A DNA stretch of 64,000 nt from SR1 bacterium human oral taxon HOT-345 (GCA_003260355.1 MPSQ01000001.1:186001-250000), one strand, 5' to 3'; counted from the stretch's first letter, positions 10,396 to 20,209 are shown. A program made the numbers and translations. Notes: generated from the letters alone by a model not told the origin.

Positions 10396-11313
10396 ATGTA
10401 TTATGGTGTTTGTATGCAGAGTCTTGTTTTCTCCTGAGCTCCAGAGAGAATTGATACGTGGTTAGTAAAGCAGTTTCCTTATTCTAGGAGCTTTTTTCAT
10501 CATATTATTGAGAGAAAGGGGATTTTTCTCAATGGGAAACCCGCAAAGAAATCAGTAAAACTGAAAGTAGGTGATCAGATTGAAATTGATAACCTAGAGA
10601 GATATTTGTCTCCTGTGATTCTTGAGGAAGCACCTTCTATTGAGATTCCGATCGTGAGGGAAACCACTGATTATCTGGTTATTAATAAACCGAAATGAGT
10701 TTTGTCCCATCCCAACAGTATTTGGGAGGTTGGCAAGCCGAGTGTCGTTGGCTTTCTTTATCATCATTACAAAGAGCTTCCAAGCATTGGGAATTTTATC
10801 AGAGCTGGACTGCTGCATAGGCTGGATAAGGATACTGATGGACTCATGATTATTGCAAAGACTGAAGTCTGACTTCAGCATTTTAAAGCTCTTTTTAAAG
10901 CGAAATCTGAATCTGAAACCCTTGAGCAAAAAGACAAAGTTCCGCTCAAAAAGCGATATCGTGCAATTTGTGAAATTACGCCTGAGGGAAAGCCATTTTT
11001 GGATGAGATTGAGGGGAAATTGCCTTTTATTATCAGCGAGGAAGTGAGAGCGAAAGTCCCTAATGCGGTTCCAAAGCTCGGAATCACGCAGATTGAAAAA
11101 ATAGAAAAAAAACCTGATGGGAGGATTCAGCTTTTTCTCCAGATTTTTACTGGGAGGACGCATCAGATCAGATTTCATCTGAGTAATCACGGTTTGCCGA
11201 TTGTTGGGGATTATCTCTATGGGAAGGAAAGTCAGGAAGCGATGCAACTTACCGCTTATCAGCTGGAATTTGAGGATTTAGGAGGAGAGAGGGTAACAAT
11301 AAAAATTGATTAG
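10396..11313 (+). CDS. RluD-type pseudouridine synthase
   Basis: Isomerises uridine to pseudouridine in rRNA (RluA/C/D family), 305 aa. An N-terminal S4 RNA-binding domain (ERIDTWLVKQFPYSRS...GIFLNGKPAKKS) is followed by the catalytic domain. Catalytic motifs are LLHRLDKDTDGLM (catalytic Asp), VINKPKG (Gly from TGA) and GRTHQIRFHLS. An ATG at 10396 abuts the DUF2461 stop, and a second ATG at 10414 is also possible. The synthase has an insert of about 50 residues between HRLDKDT and GRTHQIR, longer than usual. It is the third gene of the lgt operon. Which of RluA, RluC or RluD it is cannot be decided from sequence alone. Confidence 0.92.
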
Positions 11314-11340
11314 TTTTCACTTGATAAAACTAATTTTTTT
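11310..11340 (+). terminator. Rho-independent terminator of the lgt operon
   Basis: TTAGTTTT (11310-11317) pairs perfectly with AAAACTAA (11326-11333), followed by T7. The hairpin begins inside the stop codon of the pseudouridine synthase. Confidence 0.88.
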
Positions 11341-11381
11341 CCTATTCTTAAGTCAGATTTTTATCTTCTTTTTGCTTGCTG

Positions 11382-12389
11382 ATGAATGAACAGGTTTTTG
11401 AGCAGATCAAGAGGGTTAATGAATACTGAAAAGAGTATTGGCATGCTAGAGAGCTTGCGAAGGCTTTGGAATATTCTGATTTTACTAACTTTTCCAAAGT
11501 GATCAAAAAGGCGGAAATTGCCTGTAAAAAAAGTGGTCAGGCTACGACAAATCACTTCAGCGAATTTACGGAAAAAGCAAAAATTGGTTCTGGTGCGACG
11601 AGGGATTTAAAAAGCTGGAAATTGAGTCGTTATGCTTGCTATCTCATTATTCAGAATGCAGATCCGAATAAGGAAATAGTAGCTCTTGGGCAAAGTTATT
11701 TTGCATTGCAGACAAGGCAGCAGGAGCTTTCTGCTCAGTATCTCGAGGATCAGAAAAGGCTTGAGCTCAGAGAGGAGGTCACCAAGCACAATAAGAAGCT
11801 TTTTAGCACGGCGAGGGGAGCTGGAGTTTATGACTATGCGACTTTTTATGATTCTGGGTATCAAGGGCTTTATGGGCTCAAAAAGAAAGAAATTATAGAA
11901 AAGAAAAATCTGAATCCAGATGAGAATATGCTTGACCATATGAGTAGTGAGGAATTGGCTGCGAATCTTTTCCGTGCGACTCAAGCTGAAGCAAAGATTA
12001 AAAGAGAAGCCATCAGAGGACAAGAAAAGGCGAGTCAAGCTCATTTTCAAGTAGGACAAAAAATCAGAGCCACCATCAAAGAGCTCTGAGGAACGATGCC
12101 GGAAGATATTCCAGCGGTGGAAGACATCAAATTTGCGAGGAAAAGGTTAGAGGAGCTAGAAGTCCAAGATGCACAGCAGATGCCGAGTTTCGCTCAGCAG
12201 CTTGGTGAAAAGTTAGAAGAGCAAGAAATGGTCAAGTATGAGAAATTGCCCGATAATATTCAGCTTTTGGAAGCTTTGGCAAAGATTATCAGAGGTTATC
12301 CTGGAGAGAGACTTCTGCTTTTGGGAGAGAAGAAATTTAAGCTTTCCAGCGAGGGGATGAGATTGGTGAAGGGGCTTTTAAATGGATAG
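11382..12389 (+). CDS. dinD: DNA-damage-inducible protein D homologue
   Basis: 335 aa. It matches the E. coli DinD pattern: EQIKRVNEYGKEYWHARELAKAL at the N-terminus, HFSEFTEKAKIGSGATR, then LSRYACYLIIQNADP and ALGQSYFALQTRQQEL, which are the most conserved blocks. DinD is an SOS-associated protein reported to inhibit RecA activity; I cannot see a LexA box here. TGA is read as Gly at codon 16 and at 12087-12089, the latter joining a 97-residue C-terminal part. The protein is about 60 residues longer than the E. coli one, with a charged, coiled-coil-like tail (RKRLEELEVQDAQQ). A single gene between two terminator-bounded units. Confidence 0.88.
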
Positions 12390-12463
12390 TATTTAAGTCT
12401 GACTTGAAAATAACAGGCAAATTCCTATCTTTGAGTCAGTTTTTAATTTTTGATAGAGAAACA

Positions 12464-13018
12464 ATGGTAAAAATTGATGCGGCAGAAGTAAAGAAAGGAA
12501 CTGTGCTTGAGATGGATGGACAGCTTTTTAAGGTGCTTGATCTTTCTTTTATGCAGATGCAGCAAAGGCAAGGGTCTTATACTTATAAGGTAAGAAATCT
12601 GATGACTAATGGAGTACAAAATGTGACTGTAAAGTCCGGAACTACCATGGATCAGGCAGATATTTCTACTCAAAATGCAGTTTATCTCTATAATACAGGA
12701 GATACTTATTCTTTCATGGAGAACGATACTGGAGAGATTCATGAAATTGCAGCAGATACGATTGAAGATATTACCGGATATCTAAAAGATAATCTTGATG
12801 TCTTTATTCAGATCTACAAAGGGAATGTTATCAATGTGATCCTTCCTTCTACGATCAGCTATACGATTACTGAAACCGTTCCTGGAATTAAGGGGAATAG
12901 AGCTCAGTCTGGAACTAAGCCTGCTACCATTGAAACTGGAATGGAAATTCAGGTACCACTTCACAAAGAAGTAGGAGATACCGTGACTTTGAATACGCTT
13001 ACTGGAGGTGTAAACTAG
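12464..13018 (+). CDS. efp: Translation elongation factor P (atypical loop)
   Basis: EF-P relieves ribosome stalling at polyproline; it is 184 aa as expected. All three domains are recognisable: KOW-like N-terminus (AAEVKKGTVLEMDGQ), a middle domain with TGDTYSFMEND, and a C-terminal OB domain ending GIKGNRAQSGTKPATIETG. The conserved loop that normally holds the modified Lys (E. coli K34, PGKG) or Arg reads MQMQQRQGSY here, with Gln and Arg at the tip and no Lys, and it looks one residue longer. Lysylation by EpmA is therefore unlikely. The start is ATG 12464; an upstream in-frame extension to 12404 contains a copy of the palindromic motif and is unlikely to be translated. No TGA codon occurs in the gene. 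Confidence 0.95.
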   Translation: MVKIDAAEVKKGTVLEMDGQLFKVLDLSFMQMQQRQGSYTYKVRNLMTNGVQNVTVKSGTTMDQADISTQNAVYLYNTGDTYSFMENDTGEIHEIAADTIEDITGYLKDNLDVFIQIYKGNVINVILPSTISYTITETVPGIKGNRAQSGTKPATIETGMEIQVPLHKEVGDTVTLNTLTGGVN

Positions 13019-13081
13019 TTTTTGGATTACTATTTTGAGAAGTGGAGATTCAGTTTATTTCTTTTGGTGTGTGGGATTAGA

Positions 13082-13636
13082 ATGGCAAAAATTCTCTTTG
13101 TCGTTGCGAATGTAGGGTTTCAGGATGAAGAATTTAGTATCCCTTTTGAACTCTTATCTTCTCAAGGGCATTTTTGTGACGTTGTTTCTTGAAAAGGTGG
13201 GAAATGTAGAGGCGTCTTTTTCAAAACCATAGAAAAAAGTCTGAAATTTGAGGATGTTCAGGTTTCTGACTATGCTATTGTGGTGTTTGTTGGTTGAGGT
13301 GGTGCTTATGAGGAGTATTTTCAGAATGCGAGCTATCTTGACCTTGCTCGTCAGGCGAAAGCGATTGCTGCGATTTGTATTGCTCCAACTTTACTTTCTG
13401 ATTCTGGTCTTTTACAGGGGAAACACGTTACCGGTTGGGATGATGGTTTCTGAACGCAGATCGGTTATTTACAGCATAATGGGGCTATTTTTAAAGATGA
13501 AGAAGTAGTGCAAGATGGAAATCTGATTACTGCGAATGGTCCAGCTGCCGCGACGAAATTTGCTTGGGTGATTGTTGATTTTCTTAAAAATTCTTGAACA
13601 GGAATTTATTCCTCATGAGAATATCATGAGTGATAG
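13082..13636 (+). CDS. DJ-1/PfpI family protein
   Basis: 184 aa with the class I glutamine amidotransferase-like fold. The nucleophile elbow is AAICIAPTLL with the reactive Cys, and an upstream FVGGGGAYEEYF contains the oxyanion-loop glycines, one from TGA. Members act as deglycases, chaperones or proteases, so the exact activity is open. Six TGA codons are read as Gly, so the gene is nearly invisible under the standard code. The last codons (GTGIYSSGEYHEG) overlap the convergent gene's 3' end by about 31 bp, and the last residues may be poorly constrained. The start ATG follows an intergenic stretch without a visible Shine-Dalgarno sequence. Confidence 0.85.
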
Positions 13637-14580
13637 CCCGTAGGAACTGGTAAAATATTTCCTTCTTCATCTATTTCGGTGCGATGGGTTTCAAGATATT
13701 CAATTTCTCTTTTTTGAGCTTGCTGTTTTTGTTTATTTCTTTCTTCCTCTAAAAATTGTACTTTAAAACATTCTTTAAGATAGCTATCTAATTCTTCTAA
13801 GATCGTCTTTATTTCTTGATTATTAAGTTTTTCTCGAGGATCAATCAGATTTTTGAACTGTGAAAAAAAGTTCTCTTCAAAGGATTGAAGCGGATTTTGA
13901 AGGTTTCTTGGATCTCAATACAACTCTCTAATATTGTCTCCTTTTTCATAAAGTTCTCTAGTGCTATTTCCCTGTTCATACGAGTTTTCTTGTTCTTGTT
14001 CGGCAAAAAGCTTATCCCTGATTTGTCAGTGGCTAAAGATTAAATTGAAAAGTGCTTCCGGTCAAAGCTTATGTAAAATTACTTTTGTTGGTTTTGTGAT
14101 GTGTGAGCTATGTTTTTTTAGCTGTTCGAGGTCTTCTTGTCCAAGAGCATAAAGCGAACTGCACTTCTGATTCAGCTTTCCCTGTAAGTTTTCAATGAGT
14201 TTTTGCTGGGTTTGCTTTTCTTGTTCTTTTCTCTGCTGAGAAATAAAGGAGCTATATTTGTTTAAAAGTGGCTTTAAATGGGATTCTGGATCGATGATAG
14301 GCTCTCCGAAGGTATTGCGAAGAGATTTTTCCCGTTTGGTAGTTAGGAATTTAAGAGCATCGTGATAACCTGTCCTGAAATTTCATGAGCTCTTCCAAAT
14401 TTTTCTCGCTTCTTCGAGTGAAGGCAAAAATTCATTGAGAAAAAATTCTTTTTCATTCTGATTTTTTGCAAGTATTTTAAGTATTTTTTCTAGTGTTTGT
14501 TTTTCTTTTTCTAGATAGGTAGAAAATTTTTCGTAGGAGAAAGTCGAGGTTTTATGTTCAGGATATTCTCTGCTATTCAT
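13606..14580 (-). CDS. Hypothetical charged, coiled-coil-prone protein, 324 aa
   Basis: I do not recognise this protein. From ATG 14580 the minus strand is open in the UGA-Gly code to TAA 13606-13608. The sequence is Glu/Lys/Gln-rich and mostly helical (YLEKEKQTLEKILKILAK; QQRKEQEKQTQQKLIENLQGK; LEELDSYLKECFKVQF), with a central less charged part (TKPTKVILHKLGPEALF). There is no signal peptide or membrane segment. It has a good promoter and a palindrome between promoter and start. Its tail overlaps the DJ-1 gene convergently. Neighbours to its right are gene scraps, so it may sit at the edge of an accessory region. Confidence 0.7.
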
Positions 14581-14592
14581 GTCTATTTAGGC

Positions 14593-14640
14593 AAGGGTAA
14601 AATACCCTTTAAGTATAGGTATTTTTGCTTTAAAAGTCAA
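14593..14640 (-). promoter_or_regulatory. Promoter and inverted repeat upstream of the 14580 gene
   Basis: On the minus strand TTGACT (14640-14635) and TATACT (14617-14612) are separated by 17 bp. Between the -10 box and the ATG lies the perfect inverted repeat AAGGGTA-AAA-TACCCTT (14593-14609). This could be an operator or a 5' leader hairpin. Confidence 0.65.
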
Positions 14641-14738
14641 TTTTTACCTTTTCTGTTTATTTATACGTGTGTTGTTGCATAGATAAGTTTACACTTTGTG
14701 GCTAGGTATTATGACAGCAAAATTATTTATTTTTTCAG

Positions 14739-14915
14739 TTAGAGTAGTTTATATATCTGCTGTTTATCTTGGATTTGTAAACATAAATGCGAGGTCAGCA
14801 CGATAACTTCATAGTCCTTCTGCAAAGAACGACCGATGATCTGCTCAAAAACCGTCTCCTCTCGTCCTTTGTGAGGCAGATAGTAATCCAAGACATAGAG
14901 AAGGTTTTTCGCCAT
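14739..14915 (-). pseudogene. N-terminal fragment of a family 4 glycosyltransferase
   Basis: The 58-residue minus-strand frame begins MAKNLLYVLDYYLPHKG, continues REETVFEQIIGRSL and ends YEVIVLTSHL before unrelated residues and a stop. This is the characteristic first Rossmann strand and loop of GT4 glycosyltransferases (normally ...DYYPPHxGGxE...V.VLTS). The remaining 300 or so residues are missing; downstream sequence is the leader of the next minus-strand gene. I read it as a remnant of a deleted or transferred gene. About 150 bp to its right a short plus-strand frame reads YGDGERQRSFV, reminiscent of the YGDG..R.FV segment of sugar epimerases, which might be another scrap (weak). Confidence 0.7.
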
Positions 14916-15199
14916 TCGCTCAAGGGAAAAATAAAAAAAACTGACCTTAGTGTAAAGGTTTTCTCGCTGCTTTCAAGCGATTTTCTTTCCTTCCAAGAGT
15001 GAGAGAGTTTTTCAAAAGGTCGGAAGTCTGATTTTACCTTTTTGGTAGCTTTACGGTGATGGTGAGAGGCAACGTAGTTTTGTTGTAAATGAGGGGAAAG
15101 TGCGAAGATTTGCTAGATAACTGAAACAGTGAGAATGAACATGATGAGTCTAGAATGAGGGCTCTTACTTGAAAAGGCAAAGGAGAAAAATATAAGAAG
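14916..15199. other. Gene-poor stretch with possible scraps
   Basis: I find no convincing intact gene here. The plus-strand frame 14787-15047 is the antisense shadow of the glycosyltransferase scrap continued through TGA codons. The stretch holds one exact copy of the palindromic motif (15024-15034) and the short epimerase-like frame around 15045-15115. The promoter of the next gene starts at 15200. Confidence 0.5.
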
Positions 15200-15227
15200 T
15201 TGACATTCTATATTTATTTAATATAAG
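15200..15227 (+). promoter_or_regulatory. Sigma-70 type promoter, probably giving a leaderless mRNA
   Basis: TTGACA (15200-15205), a 16-bp spacer and TATAAG (15222-15227). The ATG of the next gene is at 15234, about where transcription should start, so the message probably has almost no 5' leader and no Shine-Dalgarno site. Confidence 0.8.
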
Positions 15228-15233
15228 CACACT

Positions 15234-16112
15234 ATGAGAAACAATATAAACATGTATTTAAAAAATTTGATAGACGGTAAATTAAAAGCAATTGAAGAAT
15301 ACTTTTCTTGTGATGCAATATGATATTTTGGAGAAATGACTCCAACAGTATTGAGAAATTTTAGAGACTTTATAGAAGAGCTTAGGTGAAGGCCAATAAG
15401 AAAATATCAAAATCCCGATAGATTGATAATTGTATTAAATACTCCATGATGAAGTGCCGAAGCTGTAGAAAAATTAGTAGATATAATTAGACATCATTAC
15501 AATGAAGTGTATTTTATAGTTCCTGATTTTGCTATGTCTGCCTGAACTATTTTTTGTATGTCTTGAGACAAAATTTATATGGATTATACCTCATCTTTAT
15601 GACCTATTGATCCACAGATTTATAGTGTCAAAGAAAATAGATTTGTCCCTGCACTATGATATTTAGATAAAATTGAAGAATTAGTTGAAAAAAGCAGAGC
15701 TAATCTGATTAGTCCTGCGGAAATGCTTATGATTCAATCCCAAGATTTAGCAATGCTAAAATCATGTGAACAAGCGAGAAATCTATCTATAAAATTATTA
15801 AAGGAACGACTTGTGAAATATAAATTTAAGACATGGGAAACTCATTCATGAAACGGAATAGAAGTTAATGAAGATGAAAAAAAGGAAAGAGCAGAAGAGG
15901 TTGCTAACATTCTTTCCGACAATAAAACACGAAGTTCTCATTCAAGATACATAAAAATTGACAAATTAGAACAAATAGTTAAACTTAAGATAGATGATTA
16001 TTCAGATGATGAAAAATTAACGAAAATAATCAGAGAATATCATGATCTTATTACAGAACATATAGGATTTAATTGAAGATGAGTATTCCTCCATTCAAGG
16101 TATTTCTTTTAA
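15234..16112 (+). CDS. SDH-type (ClpP/SppA-like) serine protease
   Basis: 292 aa, member of the serine dehydrogenase proteinase family (SDH_sah, PF01972), ClpP-fold proteases. The conserved block is present: LIIVLNTPGGSAEA, then VYFIVPDFAMSAGT with the nucleophilic Ser in AMSAG, and SSLGPIDPQI. Eleven TGA codons are read as Gly, including the GG of TPGGSA, so the standard code shows no frame at all. C-terminal residues 200-292 form a charged helical tail typical of the family. No signal peptide is visible, so it is probably cytoplasmic or membrane-peripheral. The first ATG is immediately downstream of the promoter. These proteins are frequent in mobile or defence-like contexts, and here too the neighbours are accessory. 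Confidence 0.88.
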
Positions 16113-16129
16113 ATTATATATTAAATATA

Positions 16130-16390
16130 ATGATGTATATTGGTTTGAAGCAAGAAATAAAGAAAATAAAAAAGAAAAATAATAAAGATTTTTGCTGTAG
16201 AGAAAAAAATAATATAAATAAAACAACTTCAACTTCTCTGCTCAATGGCTTTCCTATAGAAAAAAAAAGTTATGACTTTGCTAATGCAAGAACAATTTCT
16301 GAAGCCACGAATATTCAAAATTCTGAAAGATTTATTAAGAATAAGAACAATACTAATTCTTTTTGATATTGCTTTCAGAATTCTTTTTAA
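16130..16390 (+). CDS. Small hypothetical protein, 86 aa
   Basis: Unrecognised. ATG ATG at 16130 opens a Lys/Asn-rich frame (MMYIGLKQEIKKIKKKNN) ending TAA 16388-16390 after one TGA-Gly. An upstream in-frame ATG (16079) would overlap the protease gene. A second, shifted frame (16272-16520) encodes NPYLFNKKATYEDIIYYSH at its end, which looks equally protein-like. A frameshift may therefore split one gene, or one of the frames may be accidental. Very A+T-rich. Confidence 0.35.
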
Positions 16391-16510
16391 TTATAATCCA
16401 TATCTCTTTAACAAAAAAGCAACTTATGAGGATATTATTTATTATTCTCATAAAAATAATTCTCCAATTTCAGACCCATATTTACTTTTTACAAAACTAA
16501 TAATATATCA

Positions 16511-16825
16511 TTATTTATAAGCTGTTTCCCAATTACCATACCTTCCTAATAATCTTTCTTCGTAGTCAGAAATACAGACGATTCTGACTTTTTTCTTTTT
16601 TTAAAGAAGTTCTCATAAAAAATCATTTCTTAAAGCTTCTTCTCATCCGTTTCAAAGAAAATAATTATCCAATAAAATAATATTTCAATCCTGAATTTTG
16701 TCTACGAACTCAAGCGGATTTACGATATTCTTTTTTACTGGATAATTCCAATTAGCGAAAAGATGTCTGATTCCTTTATAAATTTTTTCACCATATTCAT
16801 CATCTAAAATCCAACAAATTTTCAT
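16511..16825 (-). pseudogene. Receiver-domain-like protein interrupted by an in-frame TAA
   Basis: From ATG 16825 the minus strand reads MKICWILDDEYGEKIYKG, then DGNIILLDNYFLGNGGEE with an Asp at the end of a hydrophobic strand, as in the phosphoacceptor of response-regulator receivers. TAA (16601-16603) follows 74 codons. The same frame then continues without a shift with KKKVRIVCISDYEERLLG to TAA 16511-16513, clearly the next receiver strand (VRIVCIS). A single A-to-T change from a Lys codon would explain the TAA. Three TGA codons are read as Gly. It is either a recent pseudogene or a sequencing error; no partner kinase is seen nearby. Confidence 0.6.
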
Positions 16826-16846
16826 AGAAAGATACAAAATAAACCT

Positions 16847-17085
16847 CTATTCCAAGACCGAAATACATTCAATATGATGAGTGTGAGGAAACATATCCAC
16901 CCCTTGCACTTGCTTGAAACTAAAGCTTTCTTCTACCCAACGCTCAATATCCCTCGCCTCGCAAGGTCTTGATCTCCGTTTCTGCATTACGGACGATATC
17001 AGCCAAACTGTTATTATAGCTGATCACAAAAGTAGATATCTGCTTTTGTAAAAAGGGACTAGCTTTTTTGCCTTTTTGAAATCGT
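16847..17085 (-). pseudogene. C-terminal scrap of a TrmA/RlmD-type RNA uracil methyltransferase
   Basis: The minus strand ends with QVQGVDMFPHTHHIECISVLE-like sequence before TAG (16847-16849). VDMFPHTHHIE is the hallmark C-terminus of the TrmA/RlmD/RumA family. Upstream, ARDIERWVEESF would fit the segment before it but lies in a different frame from the preceding ISYNNSLADIVRNAETEI stretch, and the catalytic Cys region is absent. At least one frameshift and loss of the N-terminal part are implied. It sits between the interrupted receiver gene and uvrD/pcrA. Confidence 0.55.
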
Positions 17086-17119
17086 CTTCAAGCTACTTAC
17101 AAACTGTTTAAAAAAAATT

Positions 17120-19426
17120 CTAGCATTCCTCCAAAAATCTCAGCTCTACCTTTCTGAGTCCGAATTTAGGATTATGAAATTTTACGATTCCCATATTATT
17201 CCGAATCTCTAAAACATAGCCTGTTCCAAAGAGCTTGTGCCTTACTGTAGCTCCCTCAGTGATGCTTGATTGCTGAGCTCTACTGCTTCCTTGAGTGAGG
17301 TCGTAATGTTTGATTAGTTCTGAAGGTAATTCTGAAAGAAATCTGGATTCAGGATTCATTTTTGTTTGTCCCCAAGTCATCCTGCTCTGAGCATGAGAAA
17401 TAAACAACACATCCTTCGCCCTGGTAATCGCCACATACATTAGTCTTCTTTCTTCTTCCAAAAGTTTCGGCTCAAGCATTGCATTTGCTAGCGGGAAAAC
17501 CGAATCCTCGGCCCCAACAATAAAGACCACCGGAAACTCCAGTCCTTTACTAGAGTGGACCGTCATGAGTTTTACAGCATCAGCATCCTCATCTTTATTT
17601 TCTATGGTATCTACCATCAAGGTCACTTCTTCCAAAAACCGCCTCAAAAGCTCCTCTCCCGAACTTACCACTTCTTGATTCGCATTACTCGCTCAAAATT
17701 CATATTTGCTCGCCATATTGATCAGCTGACCAACATTCTCATATTTTTCCTCAGCCGCTTGGTCATTTCCTTCTTCCTTGATCAAATAGTTTTTATAATC
17801 AGTCTTTTTGAGGATAAGCTCAATAAAATCCGCTGGATTAAGCGTTTTTAGTGCTGTTGTTAAAGCTTCAAAAGTCTGAATAAAGTTTTTAATCCCCTCA
17901 AAAGCTGGGTTCATCAGCTTGATTCAGGTTTCTTGTTCTATGGTTTTAGTATCTGAAAGTTGAGCAAGCATTGCTAAAACCTCATAAAGACTGACTCCGA
18001 GGCTGTTTGCATAGTCTTCAAGCCTTTCCTCAGAAGTTTTTCAGATTTTTCTATTAGGAATATTCAGAACTCTCTTCAAAGATACGGTATCAAAAGGGTT
18101 ATTGATCACTTTCAAATACGCAAGAATATCCTTGATTTCCTTCCTCTCAAAAAACTTGAAAGCTCCAAAAATCTTGTAAGGAATCCCCTCCTGAATAAAC
18201 ATCGTTTCAAAGTTCCCAGATTGAGCATTCGTCCTGTATAAAATCGCAACCTGACCTCGTGACTTCAGTTTTTCTTTGGCTTTCATCTGCTTGATGAGTT
18301 CAACGGTATTTGCTGCCTCATCAATATCAGTATTGTGATTGAAAATTGTGATTTTGTCATTCCCTTCTCTGTGGGCAACAATATTTTTCTCATACTGGTT
18401 TTTATTCTGCTTGATCACAGCATTTCCAGCATTCACGATATGAGGTTTGGAGCGGTAATTGGTTTGTAGCTTAAACATCTGAATATCAGGTCGGTACTGT
18501 TTTACATTGAGAAAGTTTTCCATCAAGGCTCCTCTCCAGCCATAAATACTCTGAAAATCATCTCCAATGAGCGTAATATTCGCTCCCGTTCCGCTCATGA
18601 GTTTCATCAGTTCAAACTGAATCCAGTTCGTATCTTGTGCCTCATCCACGAGAATATAATCAAAGGCATTCTGCCACTTTTTCAAAATCTTCTCATCCTG
18701 CTTAAAAAGCAAATACGGCAACAAAAGCAGATCATCAAAATCAAGAGAATTTGCTTTCTCAAGCTCTTTTTCATATTCCTGATAGAGTTTTCCCATAGAG
18801 GCTTCATAGTTTCCATTGGCATGTTTGAGAAAAAGCTCAGCAGTATTTCCGTTATTTTTTTGTGTAGAAATAAAACCCTTTACCTCCTGTGGTTTGAAGG
18901 TGTCGTTTAGAGCAAATCTTTTGAGGAGATCTCTGATAATTTTTGAACTATCATCACTATCCAGAATTCAGAAATTTTTAGTAAATTTTCTCCCCAGAGC
19001 TTCAATATCTTCTTTGAGAATTTTGAGAAAAATAGAGTGAAAAGTCCCAATCCATTTGAGTTCTCTCGCTTCTAAACCTTTTTGGATTTTGGCAGAACTT
19101 TGCATTTCAGAAAGAAAATCTGAAAGAGCATCAGAGTCAGCTTTTTCTTGTTGTTTTCCTTGATCAAAATTCTGGCTTAAGATCTCATCTCCCAGCTTAA
19201 TCAATCTTTCCTTCATTTCATTAGCGGCCTTATTTGTGAAGGTTACGGCAAGAATCCTCTGCACAGGAAGCTGCAATCCTCGGATAAGATAAGCGATTTT
19301 GTAGGTTAGCACTCTTGTTTTTCAACTTCCTGCTCCTGCGATAATGAGTGAAGAAGTTTGGGTATGAAGTGCTGCTAAAGTCTGTTCTTCATTGAGATTT
19401 GATGCGATATAGTCTTTGAGGTTCAT
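17120..19426 (-). CDS. UvrD/PcrA-type superfamily 1 DNA helicase
   Basis: 3'-5' DNA helicase for excision repair, recombination and replication restart; 768 aa. Motifs in order: Q-motif region LNEEQTLAA; Walker A AGAGSGKT, where the Gly before Lys is a TGA codon; Ia [10 protein letters not shown]; motif [65 protein letters not shown]. The C-terminus carries the RNA-polymerase-binding Tudor-like segment ([14 protein letters not shown]). The start ATG 19424-19426 gives the usual [18 protein letters not shown] codons appear at five or more positions. VDEAQDTN replaces the commoner VDEYQDTN. The gene stands alone; the scraps downstream share its strand. Confidence 0.95.
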
Positions 19427-19840
19427 GATCGTTTTTAGATTAAGAATTATGTATTGGAGAACTGAGTTTTAATTCAGTATTTTTTTTCTTTTTTCGTGAG
19501 ATTTTTCTTTGCTTTGTAGTGTAGGGAAATGATTGCTGTTTTCAATTTGAGTTTGGAGAATTTGTTTGATCGGTTGTAGAGTGCTTTTTAGAGTAGAGAG
19601 TTTTTGGTTTGCTTGTTAGAATTTACTTTTCTCCTGAGATGATTCGTGCTTTTTACCCTTTGGAATCGGAGTATTTTTCGTTTTTGATAGCCTTCTTTAT
19701 TACTGGGTTTTTGTTGGATTTCGAACGATACTAAGCTGACTCTTACCATTTGCCTATTCTCAACGAAAAGGTGATTTATTAGTTCTTTATAGCTTTCTTT
19801 TGCTGTTGCTCTTGGACGGTTTGCGGACTGAAAATTTTTG
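19427..19840. other. Intergenic stretch, no convincing gene
   Basis: Contains a hairpin ACTGA...TCAGT followed by eight T residues on the plus strand (about 19472-19490), which would stop transcription coming from the left. A 31-codon plus-strand frame (MIRAFYPLESEYF, from about 19638) is followed by a TAA and then by other hydrophobic frames. This might be a decayed small membrane protein gene, but I cannot support it. Confidence 0.45.
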
Positions 19841-19868
19841 TTGATTTATTTTTTTAGAATGTTATAGT
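19841..19868 (+). promoter_or_regulatory. Promoter of the small membrane protein genes
   Basis: TTGATT (19841-19846), a 16-bp spacer and TATAGT (19863-19868), about 20 bp before the ATG at 19890. Confidence 0.6.
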
Positions 19869-19889
19869 ATTGTTATTTTATTTTTTTTA

Positions 19890-20114
19890 ATGAGGAAAAT
19901 GACGAAGGAACAACTTACAGAAACACAAAAGGCAGATCTTATGAAAACTATGACTCCACGTCTTGTGATGTGTATGGTTCTTTGACCTCTCTATTTTATG
20001 GTAATGGTGTTTTTGCAAAAGATGGAGACTTCTCTTTGGGTTTCTCTGGGAATTTCTCTTGTGTATGTGATTTTGATTGTGGTGATTACTTTCCCTTTGA
20101 CTAAACGTAGATAG
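19890..20114 (+). CDS. Small two-pass membrane protein, 74 aa
   Basis: Unrecognised. A charged N-terminus (MRKMTKEQLTETQKADLMK) is followed by two hydrophobic segments (LVMCMVLGPLYFMVMVFL, with Gly from TGA, and VSLGISLVYVILIVVITF), ending TKRR and TAG. This resembles many small membrane proteins of unknown function in reduced genomes. A promoter lies directly upstream. Confidence 0.65.
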
Positions 20115-20209
20115 TTTTGATTCTGATTTTTGAAGCTTTTTATTGCTCTTGATTTTTTCTCTTCTTTCCATATCTTTTGGATGGGTATTTAGTCGAGAGA
20201 ATTACAATA

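Noticed and set aside
10594-11247. Minus-strand frame of 217 codons
   Set aside because: Antisense shadow of the RluD-type pseudouridine synthase.
14787-15002. Plus-strand frame of 71 codons
   Set aside because: It is antisense to the recognisable glycosyltransferase scrap.
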